This document shows, piece by piece, positions 49,501-61,500 of a stretch of DNA of 64,000 bases (positions are counted from its first letter, which is position 1; every line of letters starts with the position of its first letter). The notes beneath the pieces were generated by a model. The model was not told the origin of the DNA. It was given only the letters and a program-made list of their open reading frames with translations, and did no database searches. The position numbers were made by a program, and so were the translations under genes. This stretch comes from Cordilura impudica (taxonomy: Eukaryota > Arthropoda > Insecta > Diptera > Scathophagidae): NCBI GenBank assembly GCA_963682025.1, contig OY821517.1, positions 51,844,162 to 51,908,161 of the forward strand. Direction: 5' to 3'.

Positions 49501-52500
49501 TTGAGAAAAATAACTTTTTATATAAATGTAATGGTGCTTCATTACGTCTTAGGTCAGAATGTTTTCATTAATAACTTTCTATTAAACAGTGTTAGAGAAA
49601 TGGGGATTTCACGTGAATATAAAGCGTTTTTAGTAGAATATGATAGCATACATAACTCAAAACGTTCTTAACTCGACTTAGGCGGTTATCGCGTGTGACC
49701 ACAGAATTATAAGGCCAATTACTAAAATCATTACTAAAATGAAAGAAATCATGAGGAAATTTTATCAGTCGTTGAGTTATTTAAAATTTTTAAAAACATC
49801 CAAAAATATACGTTACGAACAACCAGCATCCTGGAACCAAGCGAAAGTTTCATCTATGCTCTGAGACTCGAATTTCATGCACAGCCAGCAACTAGTCCAT
49901 GTTACTAATCGGCTTGAGGATGTTGGTGAACGCAAATTTGTCAAAAGCAACCATCTGGAGGACTACAAAACATAACAAAAATATACAATTTGAGAAGCAA
50001 AAACAAATTCTTAAATAAAAATGAGTCACAACGAAACCAGAGTGTATTATCAGCTGAAGGATGCTTAGAACAGTGGTGATTTCGACAGGATAACGGTTTA
50101 AATCAAAAAAGTTTTTGAATTGGCCGGAGGTATGGAACAAGAATTGAAGATGTTTACAGAAATTCTTTTTACAATATTCTTTGTTGCATAAGTATTGACA
50201 TTTCTTTACTTTTTGTCAAGAAACCTTGATGTCCTTGTAATTGTGAAACGCTTGTTGTTTTGTAATTGTTAATTAATATAACTACCATTAGTCAAAAATT
50301 ATTCTTTGTTGTTGCTTACATTCTTCGCAAGATATTTAGTTTGTCTAGAAAGTATTCTTACGTTACAGTCCGTAATTCTGGGGATATAGTGAAAAATTCA
50401 TTGACCTTATAATTGTGAAGCGTACGTTATTATTATACCCTATACCACTATGTGGTTTGGGTATAAACACTTTGTGCTGCTGTTTGTAACTACCAAAAAT
50501 ATTTGACTTAGACCCATATTTTATTATACCGATCGAATCAGAATCACTTTTTGAGTCGATTTAACAATGTCCGTCCGTCCGTCCTCTGTGTGTCCATGTA
50601 AACCTTGTAATCAAACTGCAGGTCGTAAATATGAATATATTTTAATGAAATTTGGTATATAAGTTTCATCGGCCATGGGATGAACGCTATTGAAATTGGT
50701 GAGAATCGGTCCATGTTCAGACCTAGCCCCCATACACATGACCCCTATGAAATCGACATAAATTGCCACAAGATCCAAATTGTTGTATAGATCTTAGTCA
50801 AATTGGGTTTGTATGTGTCTATTACATCCATTAATGAGTAGTCCAAAAGCGATTCCTATACGACAACTCTTAATCATAGGCCCCATATAGAGGTGCCTCC
50901 CGATCTTCACTTAAATCTATCAAAAAAAAAATATTTCACTGATTCATCTCAAATTTTGTTTGTATATATTTTCGCAAAATACAGGAGACTTTACCAACCA
51001 TGGTCAGGATCCGTCAATTTTTGGACCTAGTCCCCATATAGACATAGCATCCGATATGAACTTTTTCGTATCTGCAGCCAAAAAAAATTAATAAAAATGC
51101 CACTCAAATTTGTTTATGCTTATTTTCTATATCCAATTTGTTGGGCCTAAGAGATAGGGTCTCTAAACACATGGTATAGGGTATCGTATAATCGGTCTAG
51201 ACCGACTATAATTTTCTTACTTGTTATTTTTAAACAAGTAAGAGTTTAAGTACAATCAGACCCTTGTTGTATTTTTCATATAAAATGGACATAAAAATTG
51301 CAGTGCGTCACCGCGGAGTTATTTTTTTTTTATATATTCTCATTATACAACTGTCATTCTCCCACAAATGTTGCCATATTTTTGCAAAGTACTAATTTTG
51401 TACACAAAAACATAAAAAACAAAACTTAATGATAACACAAGGGAACAAAATTGAACTTTTTTTTCTATCAGCTCGACTTTTCGCGATATACCGTTATGTC
51501 CAAAATTAAGGCACTTCCACACATATATAGGAATAACTAGAAAACGGTTCATCATATTCTGTTAAAAAAATCCAAAACTCGTCAACAATATTATCTTTAA
51601 GCTGTGCTTACATTGGTTTTAAATTTGCCAAGAAGTTTCAGAGATATCGTGGAAGTTTTGAAAGAAATGAATAATTGAAAAAAAAAAAATTGTTTTTGTT
51701 CTTTAATAATTCATAAGAAATAAAAATGCGTCATAGATTACAGGTTTGGTCTAAAAGCATTTAGCTAAACATATTTCGAATGAAATGAGCTTTATTTCAT
51801 TGTAATCGGTGCACAACTTTTGATTTTGTGCACAATTTACTGAGAAAACTCAATTGATAAAAAACGTGATTTCCATAAGATTTTAAGGTTTTATAAAATT
51901 TTCTTAAATTATAATTTAAGAGAACAGGGTTCCTGATGATTATGAACTGAATGTTGTTTTGAAAGTTATTTGGGACGCTGAATCCAAATCTGTACTTGGT
52001 TTTTTTCTATCTATCTTTTTTTTTTCAAAACTTCCACGATATCTCTGAAACTGCTAGGCAAATTTACAGCCAATGTAAGCACGGCTTAAAGATAATATTG
52101 TTGACGAGTTTTGGATTTTTTTCTGAAAAGATGAACCGTTTTCTAGTTTTCCAATATATGTAGCGGAAGTGCCTTAACTTTGGACATAACGGTATATCGT
52201 GAAAAGTCGAGCTGATAGAAAAAACCAGCATTCAGTTCTTAATCAATAAAATAGTTGTTCCCTTGTGTAATATATGTACATTATTTCGAAAATAAGAAGT
52301 AAATTAAAATTTAATGTTATAATATTGTATATTAACGAAAAAAAGAAAAGAATTTTATTGTTTAAACAATTATAAAAAAAATAGATACAATAAATTTGGA
52401 AATTATTGCCGTCGAAGTAGTCCGTTATTATTTTGAGTATTTTTCCACAATAGAAAAATGTCCCACACCGGTTTGGTTGTGCTTGTACTCTTATACGAGA

Positions 52501-55500
52501 AAATATATAGGGAACTTTAAAAAAAGAGAATATACATTAAAAGTAAGCAAAACAATTGTTAATTTTTGCCGTCGAGAAAGTCCGTTTCTGTTTTGAAAAT
52601 TTATTTTAATGCAACGGTAAAACGCACCGCATGGCTAAATTCTCAATAAGAAATTTATAAATAAAATCAGTTTTTCGATTAAACCGGAAACTATTTTTTT
52701 AAATATAATAAAAACACTAAGAATAATTTTAAGCATACCAACAAGTTCTGGCCTTAAGCTTTCATCAGTGTTTATATTAAACATTACAATGATTTTATTT
52801 ATATTGTGATTGTATTCGTTTATTAGGCCTTGAGCATTTCCAAATTTGTGACTTTCCCATACGCACACATATTGCAACTTTTTGTTTTTATACCCTATAC
52901 CACTATGTGGTTTGGGTATAATGACTTTGTGCTGCTGTTTGTAACAACCAAAAATATTTGACCTAGACCCATCTTTAATTATACCGATCGAATCAGAATC
53001 ACTTTCTGAGTTGATTTAACAATGTCCGTCCGTCCGTCCGTCCGTCCGTCCGTCTGTGTGTCCATGTAAAGCTTGTAATCAAACTGCAGGTCGCAAATAT
53101 GAATATATTTTGATGAAATTTGGTATATAAGCTTTAATCGGCCATGGGATGAACGCTATTGAAATTGGTGAGAATCGGTCCATGTTCAGACCTAGCCCCC
53201 ATACAAAATACCCATATGAAATCGACATAAATTGCGATAAGATCCAAATTGTCATATAGATCTTACTCAAATTGGGTTTGTATGCGTTCATTGCATCCAC
53301 TAATGAGTAGTCCAAAAATGATCCCTTTGACCCCATATAGAGCTGCTTCCCGATCTTCACTTAAATCTATTGAAAAACAAAAATATTGCACTGATTCTTC
53401 TCAAATTTTGTTTGTACATATTTTTGCAAAATACAAGAGACTTTACCAAACATGATCAGGATCGGTCCATTTTTGGACCTAGTCCCTTTATATATATATA
53501 GCATCCGATATGAACTTTTTCATATCTGCAGCCAAAAAAATTAATAAAAATCCCACTCAAATTTGGTTTTTGCTTATTTTCAATGTCCAGTTAGTTGGGC
53601 CTAAGAGATAGGGTTTCTAAACGCATGGTATAGGGTATCGTATAGTCGGTCTAGACCGACTATAATTTTCTTACTTGTTTTTTTTTGCTTTAAACCTAAA
53701 TTCAAAATTGTGTGTTGTGTGGTTAAGAATCAGTTTTATCACTTTAGGTTTTATTGTTTTGCTGTATTTATAAATTGCTGAAGAGATATCAGGAAACAAC
53801 TTCATAATTGTTCCATTTCGAGATTTCGTTCCATTTACTTAAATAAATAACAAATTCTTAATTTGCCAAATAGGAATACTGTAAGCGTCAAACGAAAGTA
53901 AACACCTTAGTTACTCATATTAAATGTGTTATTAAAATGAAGTAATTAACACAAATTCAAAAATAAATATAAATAATTCAAGAATTATTTAATAATTGCT
54001 GAACTCAATAACAACATTAAACAAAAGTAATACAAAACAGAAATAAATGCACTTTATTAATTACAAAAATTTATGCGTAAAAAAGTAGGATTAGCTAACG
54101 TTTTATATACAACACTTCCGGATAAAGCATTTGAATCTTTGGCTATTATTTTTAAAGGTGCTGCGAACTTAAGCCCCAAGGAACAAATGCCCAAAAAAAA
54201 AATGAACTTATGCCCCAAAAAATTTGTATGGGACTGGGGCATTTGTCCTCAGGAACAATTTTTACGGTTTTTAGGGCGTAAGTTAATTTTTTTATACAAA
54301 TCTTAAATATTTTGGGGCATTTGTTCATTTTTAATATGTGAGTTTGTGGCCTAAATTCATTTTTTTCAAAAAAAAAAAAAAATATCGGAAATTTCGGAAC
54401 TGCTAAAAAGGAAAAAAAATAACGCAACGTTTTTGGCTAGAATGTGTTATACGAGAAATTGCATATACTCGGATATGCTGCCAGAGGAAAAGAACATTTT
54501 CGAAGAGTATCCGAATATTGATAATCCTTGTTCCGACGGTGAAGAGCTTGCAGTTACTGAAGCTTGAGTGCAAAATCGTGCGTTCTTATTTAACCATGCA
54601 AACATTGCTAGATGTGCTATGGTTGCGAGATAAAGCTCCGCAATAATGCTGCTGAAAAGAATGCAGAATTTAAATGCAGGGCAAATATTGAAAGCAGTAT
54701 GCAAATTTTCATTAAAAAAAATATTTAGCAAAAAAACATTAAATAAAAATATGGGAAAAAATTCACAATTCGCTTTGGGGCGTAAGTTCATTTTTTGTTT
54801 TTTTTTTTTTTTTTAATTGGGGCATTTGTTCATTTTTTGGGGGCATTTTAAAAATTCTTTGGGGCTTTTGTTCATCGGAAACTTATTCCCCAATTTTTTT
54901 GGGGTTTTTGTTCATTATTTTTGGGGCATTAGTTCATTGGGGCCTAAGTTCGCAGCGCCATTTTTAAAAACTGTATATATAATTAATTCTTACATCCCTA
55001 ATTCGTGGAAAATTGCAAGCCGAATTTAAAACACTTACTTGTTGTGTATTAGTTTCAAGATTCAATTTCAGCCTAGTTTTTAAGAATATCTTTAATTAAA
55101 TATTCTCCAAATGTCGTGCCGGGAGCAATCAGATATCAATACGATTATAAAACGTTTTATTACATTTAATTGTCAAGCTAATTGCTGTATACAATATATA
55201 TACTATTAAAGTAATGCATTATAGTTTTAAGACAGTGACAGGGCTCAAGGCCAAGGGAAATATCTTCAGTTGACACAATTTCCCATAGTGCTGCGAAATA
55301 AAGTCAATTTACATAATTGCCTTTTCAAATTAGAAATGAAGTCAAAAAAAAAAAACAAGTAAGAAAATTATAGTCGGTCTAGACCGACTATATGATACCC
55401 TATACCATGCGTTTAGAAACCCTATCTCTTAGGCCCAACTAACTGGACATTGAAAATAAGCAAAAACCAAATTTGAGTGGGATTTTTATTAATTTTTTTG

Positions 55501-58500
55501 GCTGCAGATATGAAAAAGTTCAAATCGGATGCTATATCTATAAAGGGACTAGGTCCAAAAATGGACCGATCCTGATATTGTTTGGTAAAGTCTCTTGTAT
55601 TTTGCAAAAATATGTACAAACAAAATTTGAGAAGAATCAGTGCAATATTTTTGTTTTTTAATAGATTTAAGTGAGATCGGGAAGCAGCTCTATATGGGGT
55701 CAAAGGGATCATTTTTGGACTACTCATTACTGGATGTAATGAACGCATACAAACCCAATTTGAGTAAGATCTATATGACAATTTGGATCTTATGGCAATT
55801 TATGTCGATTTCATATGGGTAATTTGTATGGGGGCTAGGTCTGAACATGGACCGATTCTCACCAATTTCAATAGCGTTCATCACATGGCCGATAAAAGCT
55901 TATATACCAAACTTCATCAAAATATATTCATATTTGCGACCTGTAGTTTGATTACAAGCTTTACATGGACACACAGACGGACGGACGGACGGACGGACGG
56001 ACGGACATTGTTAAATCAACTCAGAAAGTGATTCTGATTCGATCGGTATAATTAAAGATGGGTCTAGGTCAAATATTTTTGGTTGTTACAAACAGCAGCA
56101 CAAAGTCATTATACCCAAACCACATAGTGGTATAGGGTATAATAATCAGTGCAATATTTTTCTAATTCAAATGGAAATAGCGTCAAAAATGCTTAAAATA
56201 TGTCGATTCACACAAAAAATTTGCTGATTTGTTTTGTAAATGCGTTATGATAACTGTTTTTTAATTGGTATCGCAAGTAACATAATTATGTACAATTGTT
56301 TGTTCAGTTGATAAGTGCGTTAGTGAAACAATGTAACCTGCGAAGTGAAAGAAAATCATACACACAGAAAACAGATTCATTGTGGCTACCGAATTTATTG
56401 CCAACCGAATTGCGATGGTGTTAATAACCGAATTCCGGAATCACTATGATTAAAGTTCTGTTGTCTTCACAGTAAATATTTTTTCGTAATAGAAAATTGG
56501 GAGATGCTATTAAATTTCTGTCTATACTGTCGAAGATACAGTTGTTCCACTTTAGAACAATTCGGTTGGTGAATATTTTTTCTGTGTGTATTACAAATGC
56601 AAAATGTATTTACACCATACACTTATAGAGAGTTTCGAAAAACCCCAAAATTATTACTTATTAATTATGTGTTCATGTGTTCACGTAAAAAAAATGTTTC
56701 TGCGTCGTCTGTGACATATGAATGTTACAGTAAGTGTTGAGACCAATTAGTGCTTGAGAAGCCTTTAATTCGATCTTAAATTCGAAGCTAATAAAATGTA
56801 GACATATTTTTTGATACAATTTTTAATGGAGATTTTTCGATGTCTACCTACACGTGTCTAGCAATTAAAATGCAATAAATTTTAAATATTGATCAAAATA
56901 CTAGATGAAAAAAAGAGCAACAAGTTGTTAAACGCGGCTGACGAAAATATTATTGTAGATAATGACACAAGTATGTCAGACAAAAACGAGGCGGAAGACG
57001 CTAATGAAGTCATTCATTTCATCCAGAATAGTGCCATTTATATTGCATCCTTTGTACCGAAACCCTCGCAATACGGTGTTATTTCCATGCAACCATATTA
57101 AACTTTGTTTAGAATGCTATACAAAAATTCTGCAAAATGAGGCGAATGTAATATGTCATATCCTCTACCCTTACTGCAGACAAGTTGTTGCCAGCAGCAG
57201 CAAAAATCTTCCAATAACTTACATAAAAATGTTATATTTATGAAATGTATAAAAATTTAAATAAAAAGTATACAAAAAATTAATTTACCTGTGTTACCAC
57301 ATGGAGTAAAAAGGGGTGGGGAGTGGCGCCTCGATGCTATCCAAATGAGATTTTTGAAAGGGCAATAAACACATATAATTTTGTGTTTGTGATTCCATAA
57401 AGTCTCTATTTTCCTTATAACAACTCAAGTCGATATAGAGATGTCTGTGTGTCTTTTTTTTCTTTGATTGCCGGGGGGTGAAAAAAATTTTCCAAAGATA
57501 TGAATACTACGGGACTGCCGTTAGGTATTCCTTCGCGGGACTGGTTAGCGTCTTAGGCTACTTCATCGTTCTGAGCTGTGGATGCTCTTATCAACTTACG
57601 CATGCCCTCTTCCTTGTCTTGTTATACCCTATACCACTATGTGGTTTGGGTATAATGACTTTGTGCTGCTGTTTGTAACTACCAAAAATATTTGACCTAG
57701 ACCCATCTTTTATTATACCGATCGAATCAGAATCACTATCTGATTCGATTTAACGATGTCCGTCCGTCCGTCTGTGTGTCCATGTAAACCTTGTAATCAA
57801 ACTACAGGTCGCAAATATGAATATATTTTGATCAAATTTGGTATATAAGCTTCTACCGGTGAAATTGCTGAGAATCGGTCCATGTTCAGACCTAGCCCCC
57901 ATACAAATGACCACTATGAAATCGACATAAATTGCCATAATATCCAAATTGTCATATAGATCTGAGTCAAATTGGGTTTATATGCGTTTATTACATCCAT
58001 TAATGAGTAGTCCAAAAATGATTCCTATGGGAAAACGCTTAGTCATAGGCCCCGTATAGAGCTGTTTCCCGATCTTCACTTAAATCTATGAAAAAACAAA
58101 AATATTGCACTGATTCTTCTCAAATTTTGTTTGTATATATTTTTGCAAAATTCAAGGGACTTTACCAAACATGGCCAAGATCGGTCCATTTTTGGGCCTA
58201 GTCCCCATATAGATATAGCATCCGATATGAAATTTTTCATATCTGCAGCCAAAAAAATTAATAAAAATCCCACTCAAATTTGGTTTATGCTTATTTTCTA
58301 CATCCAGTTAGTTGGGTCTAAGAGATAGTGTATCTAAACTCATGGTATAGGGTATCGTATAGTCGGTCTAGACCGACTATAATTTTCTTACTTGTTTTTT
58401 ATTACGGTGGTTACGTAATTGTATACCGAGTACCAATTCTGCTCGGATTTCAACATCGAATCTACTATGTGCTCGGGGTTCATATTCTGCCCAATTTCAC

Positions 58501-61500
58501 TGTTCACGATGCGTCTGGACATGGGTGAATCATCATGTGAGCATTTAAAGAGGTAGCTCTTGAAACCTCTGTGACCGGTTAAGAACTGCGTCAGGTCATA
58601 ATATACCTCACCGTGTTCGCGGTCTATACACTTCAGCCTATGGGTCCGCCTGCCTTTGGGTGTGTTCTTCCACCTTCTTTGCGATTAGTTTATTGTCTCT
58701 GTGCGTCCTCTGCTGCTAGGTTGAATGGTAGCATTCCGGCTAGCAGACCTATATCCTCCAGTGATACGGTCCTGTACCCACCGCAGACTGTCAGACAGTT
58801 TCGCCTGTTCGCCTTGACGAGCTTCTAATTGTCCTCGCCCAGATTGGTTCTCCATACAGCAGTATGGAGTCCACTACCCTTGCGATGAGGATACTTCGGC
58901 TCTGACGGGGTCCACCAGTATTTGGCGTTATCCTAGGAAGTGCGTTGCCAACTGCTGCCGCCTTCTGGCATGTATATTTTAATATGTGCCTTAAAGCACA
59001 GCCGCGTTTTAAACATTACCCACTTCTAGTCTCAAGATTTCTCTCTTCCTGCGTCCGCTAATCAAAACTGCCTCCGTTTGGTACGTGGCAAGTTCTAGGC
59101 CAACCATTCCGATCCAGGTCCTTACTAAACGGATGGTCTCGTTCGCATACAATTGCACTTCGTCCAGGAAGCGCGCACTGACTACTAGGGCTATGTCGTC
59201 TGCGAATCCTATGATGTCGGCCTCCTCTGGAATCTCAAGTTCAAGAATCTGGTTGTACATGACATTCCACAGTAACGGCCCCAGTACTGAGCCCAGTGGG
59301 CCCCTTTCAAGGTCGCGTATGAGACCATTTACCATTCCTACTTTTGATCCATACCAAAGGGTCCTGTGTGAGAACTAATCGCCTATGATCCTCATAAGGT
59401 ATTTCGGTACGTTAAGTTTCCGAAGTGAAAGCATTATATGGTTCCAGCCCGCTCGATTAAATGCGTTTTTTATATCCAGTGTAATCTCCACACAATATTT
59501 CCTGGCTGCTCCTTTCCCCTCTATAGCCATTTTCGCTATTTGTCTCATCCTGCCAATAGCATCTTTTGTCGATCGGGCTTTCCGAAATCCATATTGTCTT
59601 TCGAATAATCCCTGAGCATTTTCCACAATTGGTAAGAGTCTATTGTATATGACTGTCTCCAGTAGCTTCCCGATGGTATCCAACAGGTAGATCGGTCGGT
59701 AGGACGATGGTTCTCCAAGGCGTTTGTCCGGTTTCGGGACAAGCTTCTGTTTCTTCCAGCGTTCCGGGAATATTCTGTACTCTAGGCTCCTAATAAACAA
59801 CTCCGCGTCTGTCTGTCCATCGGTCTGTCTGTCTGCCTGTTGAAATCACACTCATTCATAAAATAAGCAAGTAAGAAAATTATAGTCGGTCTAGACCGAC
59901 TATATGATACCTTATACCATGCGTTTAGAGACCCTATCTCTCAGACCCAACTAACTGGATATAGAAAATAAGCATAAACCAAATTTGAGTGGGATTTTTC
60001 TTATTTTTTTTGGCTGCAGATATGAAAAATTTCATATCGGATTCTATGTATATCTATATGGGGACTAGGCCCAAAAATGGACCGATCCTGACCATGTTTG
60101 GTAAGGTCTCTTGTATTTTGCAAAAATATATCCAAAAAAAATTTGAGAAGAATCAGTGCAATATTTTTGTTTTTTGATAGATTTAAGTGAAGATCGGGAA
60201 GCAGCTCTATATGGGGCCTATGACTAAGAGTTGTCCCATAGAGATCGGTTTTTGGACTACTGATTAATGGATGTAATAAACACATACAAACCCAATTTGA
60301 ATAAGATTTATATTATAATTTGTATCTTATGGCAATTTAAGGTCAATTTCATAGGGGTCATTTGTATGGGGGCTAGGTCTGAACATGGAACGATTCTCAC
60401 CAATTTCAATATCGTCCATCCCGATAAAAGCTTTTATACCAAATTTCGTCAAAATATATTCATATTTGCGACCTGCAGTTTGATTACAAGCTTCACATGG
60501 ACACACAGACGGACGGACGGACATCGTTAAGTCGAATCAGATTGTGATTCTGATTCGATCGGTATAATAAAAGATGGGTCCAGGTCAAATATTTTTGGTA
60601 GTTACAAACAGCAGCACAAAGTCATTATACCCAAACAACATAGGGTATAGGGTATACCAATATAACTGAGTAAAGTTAGAACAATATTGTTTGTCATTAT
60701 GTTGAGGAGGTTAGTAGTTAAAATTGTGGTAAATCCTTTATCATTGTACCAGGAGACAGACATATGGAGATACCTCTAAAAAAAATTTTACAAATTCAGT
60801 GTGTCTTGGTTTGTTTACTATTAAGTTTATCAAATTGTATTTTTTTTATATTTGTTATAAATAGTAATATAAACGTAAAACCCAGGTGGAGGGTATCAAA
60901 AATTCGTCATAAACGAAATTAACACTCTTACTTGTTTTGTTTGATTTCCATTAAAGCCTTTTTTTGTTTTAAATAATTTTTCAACTAACAGACCATAGAT
61001 GTATTAATGCCACCCATATTATTTGGTTTATATGATGCTCCCATGTCACAGCTAATACAACTAAACAATAATGGTCACACAGGTATTTATATATCCCTAT
61101 CAAATTGACTCAAAACCTCATCTAAACTTAAACTCCAACTTTCTTACTGCTTTTTAAGTGGAATTTAAGGTGCCGACGACAGTTTTAGGTGACAAACCGT
61201 TTATAACTGGTGGCCTATTAGATGACATCTATGAAGTCCAGCAAATACATTTCCATTGGGGTTCACCACAACATAAGGGTTCGGAACACGTGCTAAACAA
61301 TCGACGCTATGATTTAGAAATGCACATAGTCCACAAGAATATAAAATATGCAAATGTGGCTGCAGCCAAAAACTTTGAAGATGGTTTGGCAGTTATAGGA
61401 GTTTTATTTAAAGTTGTTAAGGTGAGTGAAGCTTGACTTCAATATATCTAGATTCTTAAAATATTTTCAAATAATATTTCAGATTAGAAATATTTATTAT

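Larger units (their letters stand above)
57454..59805 (-). mobile_element. R1-clade non-LTR retrotransposon, 5'-truncated, nested
   Basis: Minus-strand element. A T run with CTTTGATTGCCGGGG at 57454-57475 is the inverse of its 3' end and poly(A). The 5' end is truncated near 59805. GC content is much higher than that of its surroundings. It lies inside the GTCTGTCTGTC run of a family C copy, which resumes on the other side. A family A copy (57622-58397) interrupts it. Confidence 0.8.

Noticed and set aside
52396..52596. 66-codon plus-strand frame
   Set aside because: The region contains a degenerate local duplication (GCCGTCGA with AGTCCGTT twice). No domain was recognised.
53079..53679. Conserved overlapping frames on both strands
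   Set aside because: They lie wholly inside family A copies and reflect repeat similarity only.
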